Of a stretch of DNA of 64,000 bases, positions 30,577 to 39,381 are shown piece by piece. Made by a program: the position numbers and the translations under genes. The notes under the pieces were generated by a model. It was given only the letters and a program-made list of their open reading frames with translations. It did no database searches and had not been told where the DNA came from. The stretch spans positions 434,001 through 498,000 of the forward strand of contig JAUXRX010000007.1 of NCBI GenBank assembly GCA_030681645.1, given 5' to 3'. Each line of letters begins with the position of its first letter. The first letter of the stretch is position 1. The stretch is from Archangium sp. (lineage in GTDB: Bacteria; Myxococcota; Myxococcia; Myxococcales; Myxococcaceae).

Positions 30577-31581
30577 CTACTTGGTGGCCCGGTTGCGCCG
30601 TTGGAGCTTGCCAAAGAGCTTCTCGAGCTGTTTCGCCACGATGCCCCTGCCGATCGACCGCTTGATCCCACTGGGGAACCCTTCGACTTTGTCCGTCGAG
30701 GTGTGGTTCGAGAAGATGACCATGGTGCCTCCCTCGACGGGCAGCAGGGCCACGATGGCCTGTTCGCAGTTGAAGCCCTCGCTCACGTAGAACTGGCGCT
30801 GCATCACCAGGAAGGCGTCGCCGTTGGGCACCGACATGCCGTGGGTGAGCGCGATGGTCGGCACGCCGTCGACCTTGAAGTGCTCCCAGCGATAGACCTC
30901 GCGGGTGCCCGGGACTCTCGAGGCCGGGTAGTGCAGCATCGACGCCCACGCCTTCGGCGCGAAGTCCTGGAGCGCGAGCCCGTCCATCACCCCCGTCAGC
31001 TCGTCCTGGGGCGAACGCAGCTCGCCGTCGGCCCGCTCGTAGTCGGCGATGCCGTCCAGCCCCTTCGTCTTGTATGCCTGGTAGCGATCGAGCAGGGCGG
31101 CGCGCAGGTGCTTCTCCACCACTGCCCTGGTGGCGAAGTGGGCGAGGTCGTTGAACTCGCCGATCTCGGCGCTCGAGAGGTTGAGGTCGGTGCCGGGCCT
31201 GGCCGACACGTACTGCTTCACGCGCGCGTCGGTGTTGGGCTTGAGGTGGAGCCTGCTGAAGGCGCCCACGCTGCTGGCACCGGTGAGCACGCCCGTGGCG
31301 ATGCTGTTGGGGTCGATGACCTGCAGGACGCCGTCGCTGAGCTCCTTGTTCAGCGCGGCCGGCGTGGCCTTGACGAAGAACGCGTAGCCCAGGTTGAGGT
31401 CCCGATCGCCGGCGCCCCTCGTCTCACGGCGAACGATCTGCCCGGTCTTGATGGTGGCGATCTCTTCGGGCGAATAGCCGACCGTCTGGAGCAGCGCGTC
31501 GGCGCTGGGCAGGGTCCCCGCCGCAGAGGCCGACAGTGAGAGCAACATGCAGCAGAGGCCAGGCCAGCGGGGTCGGAGCAT
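30577..31581 (-). CDS. Secreted protein of unknown function
   Basis: 334 residues from ATG 31581 with a signal peptide (WPGLCCMLLSLSASAAG). The mature part begins LPSADALLQTVGYSPEEIATI and is soluble; there is a Cys in YVSEGFNCEQAIVALLPVEGG followed by MVIFSNHTSTDKVEGF, suggestive of a START/polyketide-cyclase-like beta sheet. No catalytic motif seen. It lies between the zinc-ribbon membrane protein and the long Hsp70, with only 38 bases to the latter's start, so it is probably part of the same operon. Confidence 0.65.
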   Translation of the reverse strand: MLRPRWPGLCCMLLSLSASAAGTLPSADALLQTVGYSPEEIATIKTGQIVRRETRGAGDRDLNLGYAFFVKATPAALNKELSDGVLQVIDPNSIATGVLTGASSVGAFSRLHLKPNTDARVKQYVSARPGTDLNLSSAEIGEFNDLAHFATRAVVEKHLRAALLDRYQAYKTKGLDGIADYERADGELRSPQDELTGVMDGLALQDFAPKAWASMLHYPASRVPGTREVYRWEHFKVDGVPTIALTHGMSVPNGDAFLVMQRQFYVSEGFNCEQAIVALLPVEGGTMVIFSNHTSTDKVEGFPSGIKRSIGRGIVAKQLEKLFGKLQRRNRATK

Positions 31582-31626
31582 GCAGCATCACACCGCACCA
31601 TTCGTGCCGCGGCCGGGACCTGCGTT

Positions 31627-31652
31627 CGTGACGGGTTGGGTGCCCCGTCACG
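31627..31652. other. Intercistronic hairpin
   Basis: CGTGACGGG and CCCGTCACG form a 9-bp perfect stem around an 8-base loop. It lies in the 113-base gap between two minus-strand genes of the Hsp70 locus. No T-tract follows on the minus strand. It could be an attenuator or processing site that separates the upstream and downstream halves of the run. Confidence 0.5.
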
Positions 31653-31694
31653 TCAAAACGAAGGGGCGGTTCATCAGATTGACGGGCTCGGGCC

Positions 31695-32474
31695 TCACGC
31701 CCAGAAGGGGAGATCCGCCCGCGTGGCGACCACCGCGCAGACGCAGGTCAGCGGCAGCGCGCTCACCGCGATCAGCGCCTGGCCCCAGGTCAGGTCGAAG
31801 GCCGACCGGAGCGTGGCCAGCCGCACCAGCGGGCCCCACAGGGCCAGCCCGACGCAACCGCACCACGGCACGACGAACCCCGCGCTCGAGTACGCCGTCG
31901 CTCGCAGCTGCGTGGTGAAGGACACCTCGAGCCCCATCGCTCTGAGCGCGAGGAACTCGCCCAGGGGGAGCACCAGGAGCCAACCCAGCATGAGCAGCCC
32001 GGTGCTCGCCGCGATCGTCAGGAGCTGCTCGGGTGTCTTGGCCAGCTCCCCCACCATCGCCCAGGCGGCGACCTGCGGTGCCAGGCACAGCGCGGCGAAG
32101 ACCCACGCCCACCCCACCGAGCCGTTCTTCACTTCGCGCGCTGAGGCCATGGGCCGGGTGAGAAACGCCCACGCGGTGGCGACGAAGCGAACGAAGAGCG
32201 CGCGTGTCGGGTCTTCCCAGGCGAGCCCCGGTGCGGGCGGCCGGCACTTGCGGCACCAGACCTCGTCCCCCACCACGACCAGGCAGGTCGCGCAGCCGAA
32301 GACCCCGCACCGGGCGCAGGCGGCCGAGGCGACGCGCTCGCGGTGGGTCGCGCAGGCCGGGGTGTCTTCGCCTTCCGCTCTCTCGACGAGCGCCGGTCCG
32401 CCGCAGGCGGGGCACATGCGCGCGTGGGGCTCGAGCGGATTCCGGCACCGCGGGCAGGGGATGCCGACGCTCAT
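31695..32474 (-). CDS. Membrane protein with N-terminal zinc ribbons (YIP1-like)
   Basis: 259 residues from ATG 32474. N terminus: zinc ribbon CPRCRNPLEPHARMCPACGG, then a B-box-like Cys/His cluster (CATHRERVASAACARCG, CATC, CRKC). From about residue 100 there are five hydrophobic segments in a YIP1/DUF-type membrane domain (WVFAALCLAPQVAAWAMVG; LLMLGWLLVLPLGEFLALRAM). The start overlaps the stop of the Sel1-like gene by four bases. Domain order resembles the 49139-49804 protein, although that one has a DUF4328 membrane domain. Function unknown. Confidence 0.7.
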   Translation of the reverse strand: MSVGIPCPRCRNPLEPHARMCPACGGPALVERAEGEDTPACATHRERVASAACARCGVFGCATCLVVVGDEVWCRKCRPPAPGLAWEDPTRALFVRFVATAWAFLTRPMASAREVKNGSVGWAWVFAALCLAPQVAAWAMVGELAKTPEQLLTIAASTGLLMLGWLLVLPLGEFLALRAMGLEVSFTTQLRATAYSSAGFVVPWCGCVGLALWGPLVRLATLRSAFDLTWGQALIAVSALPLTCVCAVVATRADLPFWA

Positions 32475-34378
32475 GGAAGCGTCTCCGAGAGCGCCTTGAG
32501 CCGCGCCAACTCCGTCATCTCGCGGTCGACCACGGCTTCGACTTCGCGCGCTTCCGCATTCCACGGCCAGTGGCCGAGCGCCTGCACACCCGTCGGCCCG
32601 GTCCGCAGGGCTTCGAGGCGCTGCGCGAGCTCCGCGATCCGTTTCGTCAGGGCCGGCGTCTCGCTGAGCGAGTTGGCCGCGCGCAGGAGCCGCAGCCCGA
32701 GGTACGCGTCGACGAGCCAACCACTGCCCGCGACGGCCTCGCCGAGCTGATCCAGAACCCGTGCACGCCGCGCAGGGGGGAGCCCCCCGCGCTCGAGCCA
32801 GCCCGGGAGTTCTCCCAGGTCGAGCAGGTCGATCATGACGAACACCGTCATCGAGAAGGCCTCTTCTTTCGCCCCCGGCCGCGGGCTCAGCGCTCGCGCA
32901 TACGCATCGAAGCACTCCCGGCGGGGCAGCGTCCCCGGCAGCGCCAGTGCACGTTCGAGGTCGGCCACCTGCGCTTCCGTCGCCGCGCCCGTGCGGAGGT
33001 CAGACGGGGTCCTCAGCAGCGAGAAGAAGAGCGTCTCGGGGTGCGCTTCGGCGAAGGCGAGGCGCGCGGCCGCCTCGAATTCGCGCGTGGCGACCTCTGA
33101 TTCGTCCTTCGCCACGCGCGCGAGCACGGCCAACGCGAGCAGCCGCGTTGCCAGGTCGGCGTCACCAGAGAGCCGCATCGCAGCGTGCACCACGGGCGGA
33201 TCGAACGGAGCGTCGAGCACGGAACGGAAGGTGCTCTGGCTCACGGCCCGAATGAAGTCTCGCGGGGTCTTGATCGCACCCGGGCTGGGCGTCGGCCTGC
33301 ACGCGCCCCTGTCGCCGACGTCGCGCACCCGGGGCAACCAGGCCGCCTGGCGCAGATCGGGTCTCCCCGCGCGCGCCCAGCCGAGCCAGGCCGCCTCGGG
33401 GAAGGGCTGCCCTTCCCGCCGGGCAGCCAGCGTCTGCCGTGCGACCTCCACCTCGGGCTGACCACCGTCTTCGCTCAGCAGTCGAAGGAGCGCCTCGGCC
33501 TGGTCGAATTCCCCGAACCTCAGGGCGACCGCGGCGCGGGCGAGCGTGCCCTGCCCGCCATCGAGTGCATCGACACCCTTCTGCGCCGCGGCCCGGTTGC
33601 CCTCCTGCGCTGCGGAGAACGCCGCGCGAAGCACCGCACGCCCGAGCGCCTCGCTGCTGAGGTCGAGCCCGGCGTCGGCCTCTTCCAACACGAGCTGCTG
33701 CTCGCAGGCCGCTTCGATGCCATCGGCGCACAACGGCCTGACGAGCTCGAGCGCGTCTTCGGGCGACGGCTCTCCAGCTCGCCCGCATGCGATCGCCTGG
33801 GCGGTGCGCAGGCAGGCCCAGTCGTTCCCGAGCTCGCAACCGCGCTCGAAGGACCTGGCACTGGCCGCGCGCTCCGCGGAGGTGGGGAAGCCCTCGAGCG
33901 CGGTCTCGCCCAGCCAGGCGCAGCCGATCGCAGACCCATTGCCGCACGCATTGGTGAGGTCGGTCATGCCTCCGGCGAGGTCGCGCGCCTCGGCAGCCCC
34001 GCGGCGCTTGTGCCAGCCGGCGAACGCGCAGGCGTCATGGTGGTGGAGCCTGCAGCCCCGCTCGAACGCCCCGCGCGCGACCACCAGGGCATCAGGCACC
34101 TCGAGTTCGAGGGCGTACCTCCCACGCACGTAACAGGCTGGGCCGGACGAGAGCTGGCACGCGAGCTCGAGTCTTCGCATGCCTCCCTCGGTGTCGATGG
34201 GCCCCGTCTTGCCTGCGATCAGGTCGAGACCCAGTTCCAGGCAGTGCTCGGCCGAGCGGCGGTCACACTTGATCTCCAACTGTTCCCGCTGCGTCGCAGA
34301 CCAGCCGCCGTGCGATCGCAAGGCCACCGTCGCGGCCACCATCACCGTCAGAGCACCGACCACCAGCCAGGTGCGCAA
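32471..34378 (-). CDS. Cys-rich Sel1-like repeat protein with N-terminal membrane anchor
   Basis: 635 residues from ATG 34378. A single hydrophobic segment at the N terminus (MRTWLVVGALTVMVAATVAL) may be a signal anchor. Residues 35-230 form Sel1/Hcp-type repeats in which helix pairs are joined by cysteines, for example CQLSSGPACYVRG, CRLHHHDACAFAGW, CGNGSAIGCAWLGE and CELGNDWACLRTA. Such repeats bind proteins and, when Cys-paired, usually work outside the cytoplasm. The C-terminal 400 residues are helical and TPR-like. Four-base overlap with the next gene. Likely a scaffold for the Hsp70 locus products. Confidence 0.75.
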   Translation of the reverse strand: MRTWLVVGALTVMVAATVALRSHGGWSATQREQLEIKCDRRSAEHCLELGLDLIAGKTGPIDTEGGMRRLELACQLSSGPACYVRGRYALELEVPDALVVARGAFERGCRLHHHDACAFAGWHKRRGAAEARDLAGGMTDLTNACGNGSAIGCAWLGETALEGFPTSAERAASARSFERGCELGNDWACLRTAQAIACGRAGEPSPEDALELVRPLCADGIEAACEQQLVLEEADAGLDLSSEALGRAVLRAAFSAAQEGNRAAAQKGVDALDGGQGTLARAAVALRFGEFDQAEALLRLLSEDGGQPEVEVARQTLAARREGQPFPEAAWLGWARAGRPDLRQAAWLPRVRDVGDRGACRPTPSPGAIKTPRDFIRAVSQSTFRSVLDAPFDPPVVHAAMRLSGDADLATRLLALAVLARVAKDESEVATREFEAAARLAFAEAHPETLFFSLLRTPSDLRTGAATEAQVADLERALALPGTLPRRECFDAYARALSPRPGAKEEAFSMTVFVMIDLLDLGELPGWLERGGLPPARRARVLDQLGEAVAGSGWLVDAYLGLRLLRAANSLSETPALTKRIAELAQRLEALRTGPTGVQALGHWPWNAEAREVEAVVDREMTELARLKALSETLP

Positions 34379-34411
34379 GCCCGTTCCCCTTCCTCACTCC
34401 CATGGCTCAGC

Positions 34412-35128
34412 TCAGGCGGCCGCGGCCACCGGCTTGTCCAGCGCCTCGATCAGGTCCTTGCGATCTTCCTCTTCGGGCAGCGCGCCGTGGTTCCCCAGCA
34501 TTTCCTGCATCGCCGAGGTGAACTCGGACGGCACCGAGACCTTCTCGCCGCCCGCCATGCCCGAGCTGTACGCCGCCGCCAGCGCGTCGATCACTCTGAC
34601 CTCGAGCCCGCCCGCGGTGGGCGGGAGCGCCTTGCGCACCATCGCCAACACCTCGAGGTTGTGACGGCACCGCTCGGGCGTGTCATCGCCCCACGCAGGA
34701 ACGAAGTAGGCCTTGCCCAGCAGCTCCCAGGTCGCCTCGTTCACGCCCTTCGCCAGGCTCTCCTTCGCGGCGTTGAGGTTTCCCGGCGCTTCCGCCCATT
34801 CCTTGCGCTCGTGCACCGCGCCCATCGCCAGCAGGCCGCCGAAGAGCACCACCACCAGCGCGCCCGCCAGCGCCGGGCCCCACCAGCCCCACTGCGTGTG
34901 CAGGTTGACGCCCATGCCGACGAGCCCGAAGAACCAGATCGGCAGCCAGAACACCCGGCCCTTGAGCCCGACCAGATCGGTGACGATGCCGACCACCGTC
35001 ACGACGCCGGCCGCGAGCACGTTGCCCCACGTCGTCTCCATGAAGTCGGGGAACGCCCAGTACAGCGGCCCGAGGCAGATGCCGATGATGAGACCGACGA
35101 CGATCGCGAGGAGGTTGAAGACGATCAT
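34412..35128 (-). CDS. Membrane protein of unknown function in the Hsp70 locus
   Basis: 238 residues with four hydrophobic segments in the first 105 residues (LLAIVVGLIIGICLGPLYWAF, VLAAGVVTVVGIVTDLVGL, VFWLPIWFFGLVGMGVN, ALAGALVVVLFGGLLAMG) and a helical cytoplasmic C-terminal half rich in charged residues (HERKEWAEAPGNLNAAKESL). It begins 15 bases after the shorter Hsp70 gene stops. The cytoplasmic tail could be the docking point for the Hsp70 at the inner membrane; this is inference from position only. Confidence 0.7.
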   Translation of the reverse strand: MIVFNLLAIVVGLIIGICLGPLYWAFPDFMETTWGNVLAAGVVTVVGIVTDLVGLKGRVFWLPIWFFGLVGMGVNLHTQWGWWGPALAGALVVVLFGGLLAMGAVHERKEWAEAPGNLNAAKESLAKGVNEATWELLGKAYFVPAWGDDTPERCRHNLEVLAMVRKALPPTAGGLEVRVIDALAAAYSSGMAGGEKVSVPSEFTSAMQEMLGNHGALPEEEDRKDLIEALDKPVAAAA

Positions 35129-35143
35129 CCCGCAGCGCTCCCT

Positions 35144-36931
35144 TCAGTCCTGGCGGACGTTGAGTTCGAGCTTCCAGCGTCCCTTGCCTTCGCGCTCCAG
35201 ACAACGGACTTCGAGCGCTCCCAGCTCGGTCACGGCCGCCTGCAGGTTGACCGGCACCAGCGCGCCGCCGGTACCGGGCAGGGTGGTCTCGATCGCCGGC
35301 AGCTCCTCGAGCTCCTTCGCGTCGTCGAGCAGCACGCCCACCTTGTCGTCCCGCCGCGTGGACGACGAGAAGAAGCGGAAGCGCGTGGGCTCACCGACCA
35401 CCAGCCCGAACTCCTGCGGGGGAATGTCGGCCTGCGTGCCCTCTTCCATGCCGAAGGGCGCGACGCACAAGGCCTTCACCGGGGGGGTGAAGCCGGGCAC
35501 CGCCAGCGTCGCCGACTCCACGCCCACGTAATACGAGCGCGCCGTGCCGCCGCGAATGCGGATGCCGTGGCCTGCCTTCACCCACGCGTAATACGCAGCG
35601 CCGCGCGCCACGGCGAGGTCCAGCTCAGCGCCCTCCAGCTCCCGCGCGGGCGGTGCGCCGTCGGCCTCGAGCCAGGCGTTGAGGGTCTCCATCACGCGGG
35701 TCCGCAGCGCGGTGGCCTTGAGCACGCCGCCGTTGAACAGCACTGCGGTGGGCCGCGCGAACGTGGTGCCCAGCCCCAGCGAGCCCGCCTGCCGGGTGAG
35801 GAACGCGCCCAGGTGCCGGGTGATCGCCGCGTCCTGCGCGTAGGGCAGGCCCACCTGCGCCAGGCCCGAGCGCCGTGCCTGCGTCACGCCCTCGGCGATC
35901 TTCGTCCGCGGGAAGAACCCCTCGGTGAGGATCGACTCGAGCTCGTCGCGCAGCAGCTCGCTCTTGAGCGTGCCGCCGATGAGCGAAGAGCCGCGGCCGG
36001 GCACCGTGATGGCCACCTTCTCGGCCTTCTTGTGCTCGTAGAGGTGTTCCTTGCCCACGCGGCAGGCCGAGGTGAGCGCCGAGAGCTGCCACTGATCGAG
36101 CGTCTTCCCCGCGGCCTTGAACTTCTCGTTGAGCGCGTAGGCCAGCGCGAGATCCATGTTGTCGCCGCCGAGGAGGATGTGATCTCCCACGGCCTTGCGC
36201 TCGAGCTGCAGCTCGCCTGCGCCTTCACTCACGCCGATGAGCGAGAAGTCGCTGGTGCCGCCACCGATGTCCACCACCAGCAGCACGTCACCGGGCGAGA
36301 GCTGCTTGCGCCAGCCTTCGCCCATCGCCTCGAGCCACGCGTAGAGCGCGGCCTGCGGTTCCTCGAGCAGGGTGACGCGCGGCAGGCCTGCCTGCCTGGC
36401 GGCCTCGAGCGTCAGGTCGCGCGCGGCGGCGTCGAACGAGGCGGGCACGGTGACCACCACCTCCTGCTCCTCGAGGTGCGCGCCCTTGCCCAGCTCCTTG
36501 TCCCAGGCCTGGCGGAGGTGCTCGAGGTACTTCGCGCTCGCCTCGACCGGAGACACCTTCGTGACCTCGGCCGGCGCGCCCCAGGGGAGGATCGCCGCGC
36601 GCCGGTCCACCGTGGGGTGGCACAGCCACGACTTCGCCGAGCTCACCAGCCGGGTGGGCACCTTCGCGCCGTGACTGCGCGCCAGCTCACCGACCGCGAG
36701 GCCGAGCGACTTGTTCCACGGCAACCCCAGCGAGCCGGCGGGGAACTCGGCGGCGGCCGCGAGGTAGAGGAACGAGGGCAGCAGCTGCTTGCTCTCGAGC
36801 GTGCCCGGCGCGGTGAGCTGTGGCACCGGCAGCACCGCCTGGTTCGGGCCACGGCCGCTCTTCGCGTCCATCGGCTGATACGACAGCGCGCAGTGCGTGG
36901 TGCCGAGGTCGATGCCGATGGCGTATTTCAT
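35144..36931 (-). CDS. Divergent Hsp70-family protein
   Basis: 595 residues from ATG 36931. ATPase motifs: IGIDLGTTHCALSY (5-18), VVTVPASFDAAARDL (159-173), VVDIGGGTSDFSLIGV (219-234) and FNGGVLKATALRTRV. After the ATPase domain only about 130 residues of beta-rich C terminus remain, so it is close in size to DnaK but with a different tail. It shares long matching stretches with the 912-residue paralogue in this locus. The start overlaps the stop of the DUF2760 gene (ATGA). The pair DUF2760-Hsp70 followed by a DUF3731 Hsp70 is a recurring arrangement in Gram-negative bacteria; client unknown. Confidence 0.9.
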   Translation of the reverse strand: MKYAIGIDLGTTHCALSYQPMDAKSGRGPNQAVLPVPQLTAPGTLESKQLLPSFLYLAAAAEFPAGSLGLPWNKSLGLAVGELARSHGAKVPTRLVSSAKSWLCHPTVDRRAAILPWGAPAEVTKVSPVEASAKYLEHLRQAWDKELGKGAHLEEQEVVVTVPASFDAAARDLTLEAARQAGLPRVTLLEEPQAALYAWLEAMGEGWRKQLSPGDVLLVVDIGGGTSDFSLIGVSEGAGELQLERKAVGDHILLGGDNMDLALAYALNEKFKAAGKTLDQWQLSALTSACRVGKEHLYEHKKAEKVAITVPGRGSSLIGGTLKSELLRDELESILTEGFFPRTKIAEGVTQARRSGLAQVGLPYAQDAAITRHLGAFLTRQAGSLGLGTTFARPTAVLFNGGVLKATALRTRVMETLNAWLEADGAPPARELEGAELDLAVARGAAYYAWVKAGHGIRIRGGTARSYYVGVESATLAVPGFTPPVKALCVAPFGMEEGTQADIPPQEFGLVVGEPTRFRFFSSSTRRDDKVGVLLDDAKELEELPAIETTLPGTGGALVPVNLQAAVTELGALEVRCLEREGKGRWKLELNVRQD

Positions 36932-37461
36932 GCGAGCTCCACCTCTGCGGGCGCGAGCACCTTCACGTCGACCGTGGTGGGCACGTCAGGCAGGGAGATC
37001 TTCGTGGCCACCCAGCCGTGGTGCTTGAGGCTGCCCTTCCACGGGCCGGTGCCGGCGACGTTGCCCGTGAGGCGGAAGCGGTTCGCGTCGAACCCGGTGG
37101 GGATCTCCATGGCCGCGCCTTCCGTCTCCTTCACCACCGGGGCGATGGGCACGTACTGGCCGAGCACCTTGCGGCAGCCCTCGTGCACCAGCCGGGCAGC
37201 GGCGCCTACATCGGCATCTGCGAAGGTGGCGATGTCCTCCTGGAGGAAGTCGAGCAGCCGGCCCTCGCGCTGCAGGAGCCCCAGCAGGAACAAGGCCGCC
37301 GCGTGCTGTTGTTCAGCAGTCAGCGGGACGGGCGGAGGGGGCAGGGCGGGCGCCGGGGCAGGCGGGGGCAGGGCGGGCGCCAGGGCTCCGGTCACCCGGA
37401 GCGCGGTCGAGGAGCTGAAGAGAATGGAGAGCGCAAGTTTGAGGCGGGCAAAAAACGACAT
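36928..37461 (-). CDS. DUF2760 family protein
   Basis: 177 residues from ATG 37461. An N-terminal hydrophobic/amphipathic stretch (FFARLKLALSILFSS), a Pro/Ala linker, then the DUF2760 core (LLGLLQREGRLLDFLQEDI, DVGAAARLVHEGCRKVL, RFRLTGNVAGTGPWKGSL, HHGWVATKISLPDV). This family's gene is regularly found just before Hsp70-like genes, and here its stop overlaps the Hsp70 start. It is the first gene of the locus; the 108-base spacer to the divergent 37570 gene must carry its promoter. Confidence 0.85.
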   Translation of the reverse strand: MSFFARLKLALSILFSSSTALRVTGALAPALPPPAPAPALPPPPVPLTAEQQHAAALFLLGLLQREGRLLDFLQEDIATFADADVGAAARLVHEGCRKVLGQYVPIAPVVKETEGAAMEIPTGFDANRFRLTGNVAGTGPWKGSLKHHGWVATKISLPDVPTTVDVKVLAPAEVELA

Positions 37462-37569
37462 GTTGCGTCGTTAAGCGAATTTCCCCCGGGAGCCAACCGT
37501 TCCGAGAATGTGATTCGTGGAGTATGTCCGCGTCACGACTTGGTTTTCGCGGGGTTCGAAGGAGGTCAC

Positions 37570-38157
37570 ATGAAGCGCATCTTGATAGCCCTCTGTTGTG
37601 TCTCGCTGCCGGCGCTCGCCGTCGAGGTCTACGTCAACGGTGTCAGCGTCGACGGGCTCACCAACCACACCTTCGAGAAGGTGACGGTGCGGCTCGACGA
37701 CAAGGGCAACGTGCAGATCGACGCGCCCGGCTACTCGGTGAAGAAGGTGACCCTGAGCGGCGGCGCGGACAAGCCCGCCAGGCCGGAGGGCGGCATCACC
37801 CAGAAGTACTTCCTGGTCACCGAGCAGAGCCCGCCGGGCATGACCGAGTACGAGGTCGACCTGTTCCTCAACGGCAAGTTCATGCGCACGCTCAAGAGCG
37901 GCGATGAGCAGCTCGTCACCGACATCACGAAGTCACTCCGCGTGGGGCAGAACATCGTGATCGTCCAGGCCAAGAAGCGCTACGTCGATCCGAACTCGCC
38001 CAAGAGCAATTCCCGCTCGGCGGTGTTCCGGGTGATCATCGGCGAGGGCAACACCACCAGCGACCAGGTGACCATCGAGAAGCAGCTGGTGACCTTCACC
38101 CGCACCGCAGCCGACACCAACGACGTCACCCAGGAATTCAGCTTCACCACCCGCTGA
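37570..38157 (+). CDS. Secreted protein of unknown function
   Basis: 195 residues from ATG 37570, preceded by a near-perfect ribosome site (aaggaggt, five bases upstream). Signal peptide MKRILIALCCVSLPALA, cleavage near residue 17. The mature protein is beta-rich (VEVYVNGVSVDGLTNHTF; YEVDLFLNGKFMRTLKSGD; NIVIVQAKKRYVDPNS), resembling a small Ig- or PEGA-like fold. It lies nine bases before the Tgl-containing gene, which suggests a role in pilus or outer-membrane assembly. Confidence 0.7.
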   Translation: MKRILIALCCVSLPALAVEVYVNGVSVDGLTNHTFEKVTVRLDDKGNVQIDAPGYSVKKVTLSGGADKPARPEGGITQKYFLVTEQSPPGMTEYEVDLFLNGKFMRTLKSGDEQLVTDITKSLRVGQNIVIVQAKKRYVDPNSPKSNSRSAVFRVIIGEGNTTSDQVTIEKQLVTFTRTAADTNDVTQEFSFTTR

Positions 38158-38166
38158 CGAGCCCTC

Positions 38167-39381
38167 ATGTACTCAATCGACGAGCGACTCAAAGGCCTGC
38201 CGGCTGTCAAAGACCAGGTCGTCCAGCTGTACCAGTCGCTGAACGCACCTCACCTCGCGATCCCCGGGCGCAAGGCCGGCCCCGCGATGGCCTTCGTGCT
38301 CGGGCTGCGCGGGCCGTCGGGCTTCGCGGTGTTCGTCTACCTGTACATGCAGCAGAGCGGCGAGAGCGCGGTCTACGTGCCCAGCAACGGCACCGTGCCG
38401 GCCGAGCAGTTCCAGAGCGAAGAGGCCGAAGCGCTCGGCTTCGTCGAGTCCATGGGGTTCATCATGGACAACCTGAACTTCCGCGGCCGCCCCCCCGACG
38501 AGCAGGAAACGATCATCCGCACCATGCCGGTGTTCATGCGCGAGCCGCCTCCCCCGGCGGCGACGGCGGGCGTGGCGGGCAGCGGGCCGGCCCCCTCGAA
38601 GCAGGGCACCGGCGGCCACGCCAGCGTGGTGCAGCTGGGCAAGCTCTTCTCGGCGTTCTGCCTGGCGTTGCTGGTGCAGGGCTGCGCGCACGTGTCCGAG
38701 AAGGACAAGGACCAGTCGGTCCTCCACTACGAGATCGCGGTGCAGAACCTGGTGAAGTCGCCGCAGATCGCGCTCAAGGAAGCCGACGACGCGCTGGGCT
38801 TCGACCCGATGAACGCCGAGGCCTGGCACATCAAGGCGCTGGTGCTGCACCAGAGCTTCCAGCGGCTCGAAGAGGCGCAGGTCGCCTACGCGAAGGCGCT
38901 CGAGCTCAAGACCCCGTTCAGCGAGGCGCGCACCAACCTCGGCAACCTGTACATGGACCAGAAGCGCTACGACGACGCGATCGCCCAGTACCAGATCGCG
39001 CTCAGCGACGTGATGTACCGCACCCCCTTCATCCCCCAGGGGAACATGGGCTGGGCCTGGTTCCGCAAGGGCGACAGCAAGCAGGCGATCGAGCTGCTCA
39101 AGGCCGCGCTCTCGGTGAACCCGAAGTACTGCCTGGGCGAGCTGTGGCTGGGCGAGGTCTACGAGGCCGCCAACAACACCGCCGAGTCGTGCAAGTACTT
39201 CGCGCGCTTCCGCGAACACTGCCCCGATCGGCCTGACGCGTGGCAACGCGACGGCGTGTGCCTGGCGAACGCGGGTGACAAGGAAGGCGCGGCCAGGGCT
39301 TTCCAGACCTGCGCCGACAAGGCGGCGACCGACGATCAGAAGGACCTGTGCAAGTCGCTCAAGGAGCAGCAGCTGAAATGA
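38167..39381 (+). CDS. Fusion of an N-terminal domain with a Tgl/PilF-like TPR pilotin lipoprotein
   Basis: 404 residues in one open frame. Residues 1-125 form a soluble alpha/beta domain (MYSIDERLKGLPAVKDQV ... FVLGLRGPSGFAVFVYLYMQ). After a Pro/Gly/Ala linker comes a complete lipoprotein signal (LFSAFCLALLVQGC, Cys at about residue 169) and then TPR repeats (YEIAVQNLVKSPQIALKEAD; FSEARTNLGNLYMDQKRYDD; ELLKAALSVNPKYCLGEL) typical of Tgl, the pilotin needed for PilQ secretin assembly and type IV pili in Myxococcus. An internal GTG at 38629 would give a 250-residue Tgl of the normal size. Whether one or two proteins are made is open. Confidence 0.75.
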   Translation: MYSIDERLKGLPAVKDQVVQLYQSLNAPHLAIPGRKAGPAMAFVLGLRGPSGFAVFVYLYMQQSGESAVYVPSNGTVPAEQFQSEEAEALGFVESMGFIMDNLNFRGRPPDEQETIIRTMPVFMREPPPPAATAGVAGSGPAPSKQGTGGHASVVQLGKLFSAFCLALLVQGCAHVSEKDKDQSVLHYEIAVQNLVKSPQIALKEADDALGFDPMNAEAWHIKALVLHQSFQRLEEAQVAYAKALELKTPFSEARTNLGNLYMDQKRYDDAIAQYQIALSDVMYRTPFIPQGNMGWAWFRKGDSKQAIELLKAALSVNPKYCLGELWLGEVYEAANNTAESCKYFARFREHCPDRPDAWQRDGVCLANAGDKEGAARAFQTCADKAATDDQKDLCKSLKEQQLK

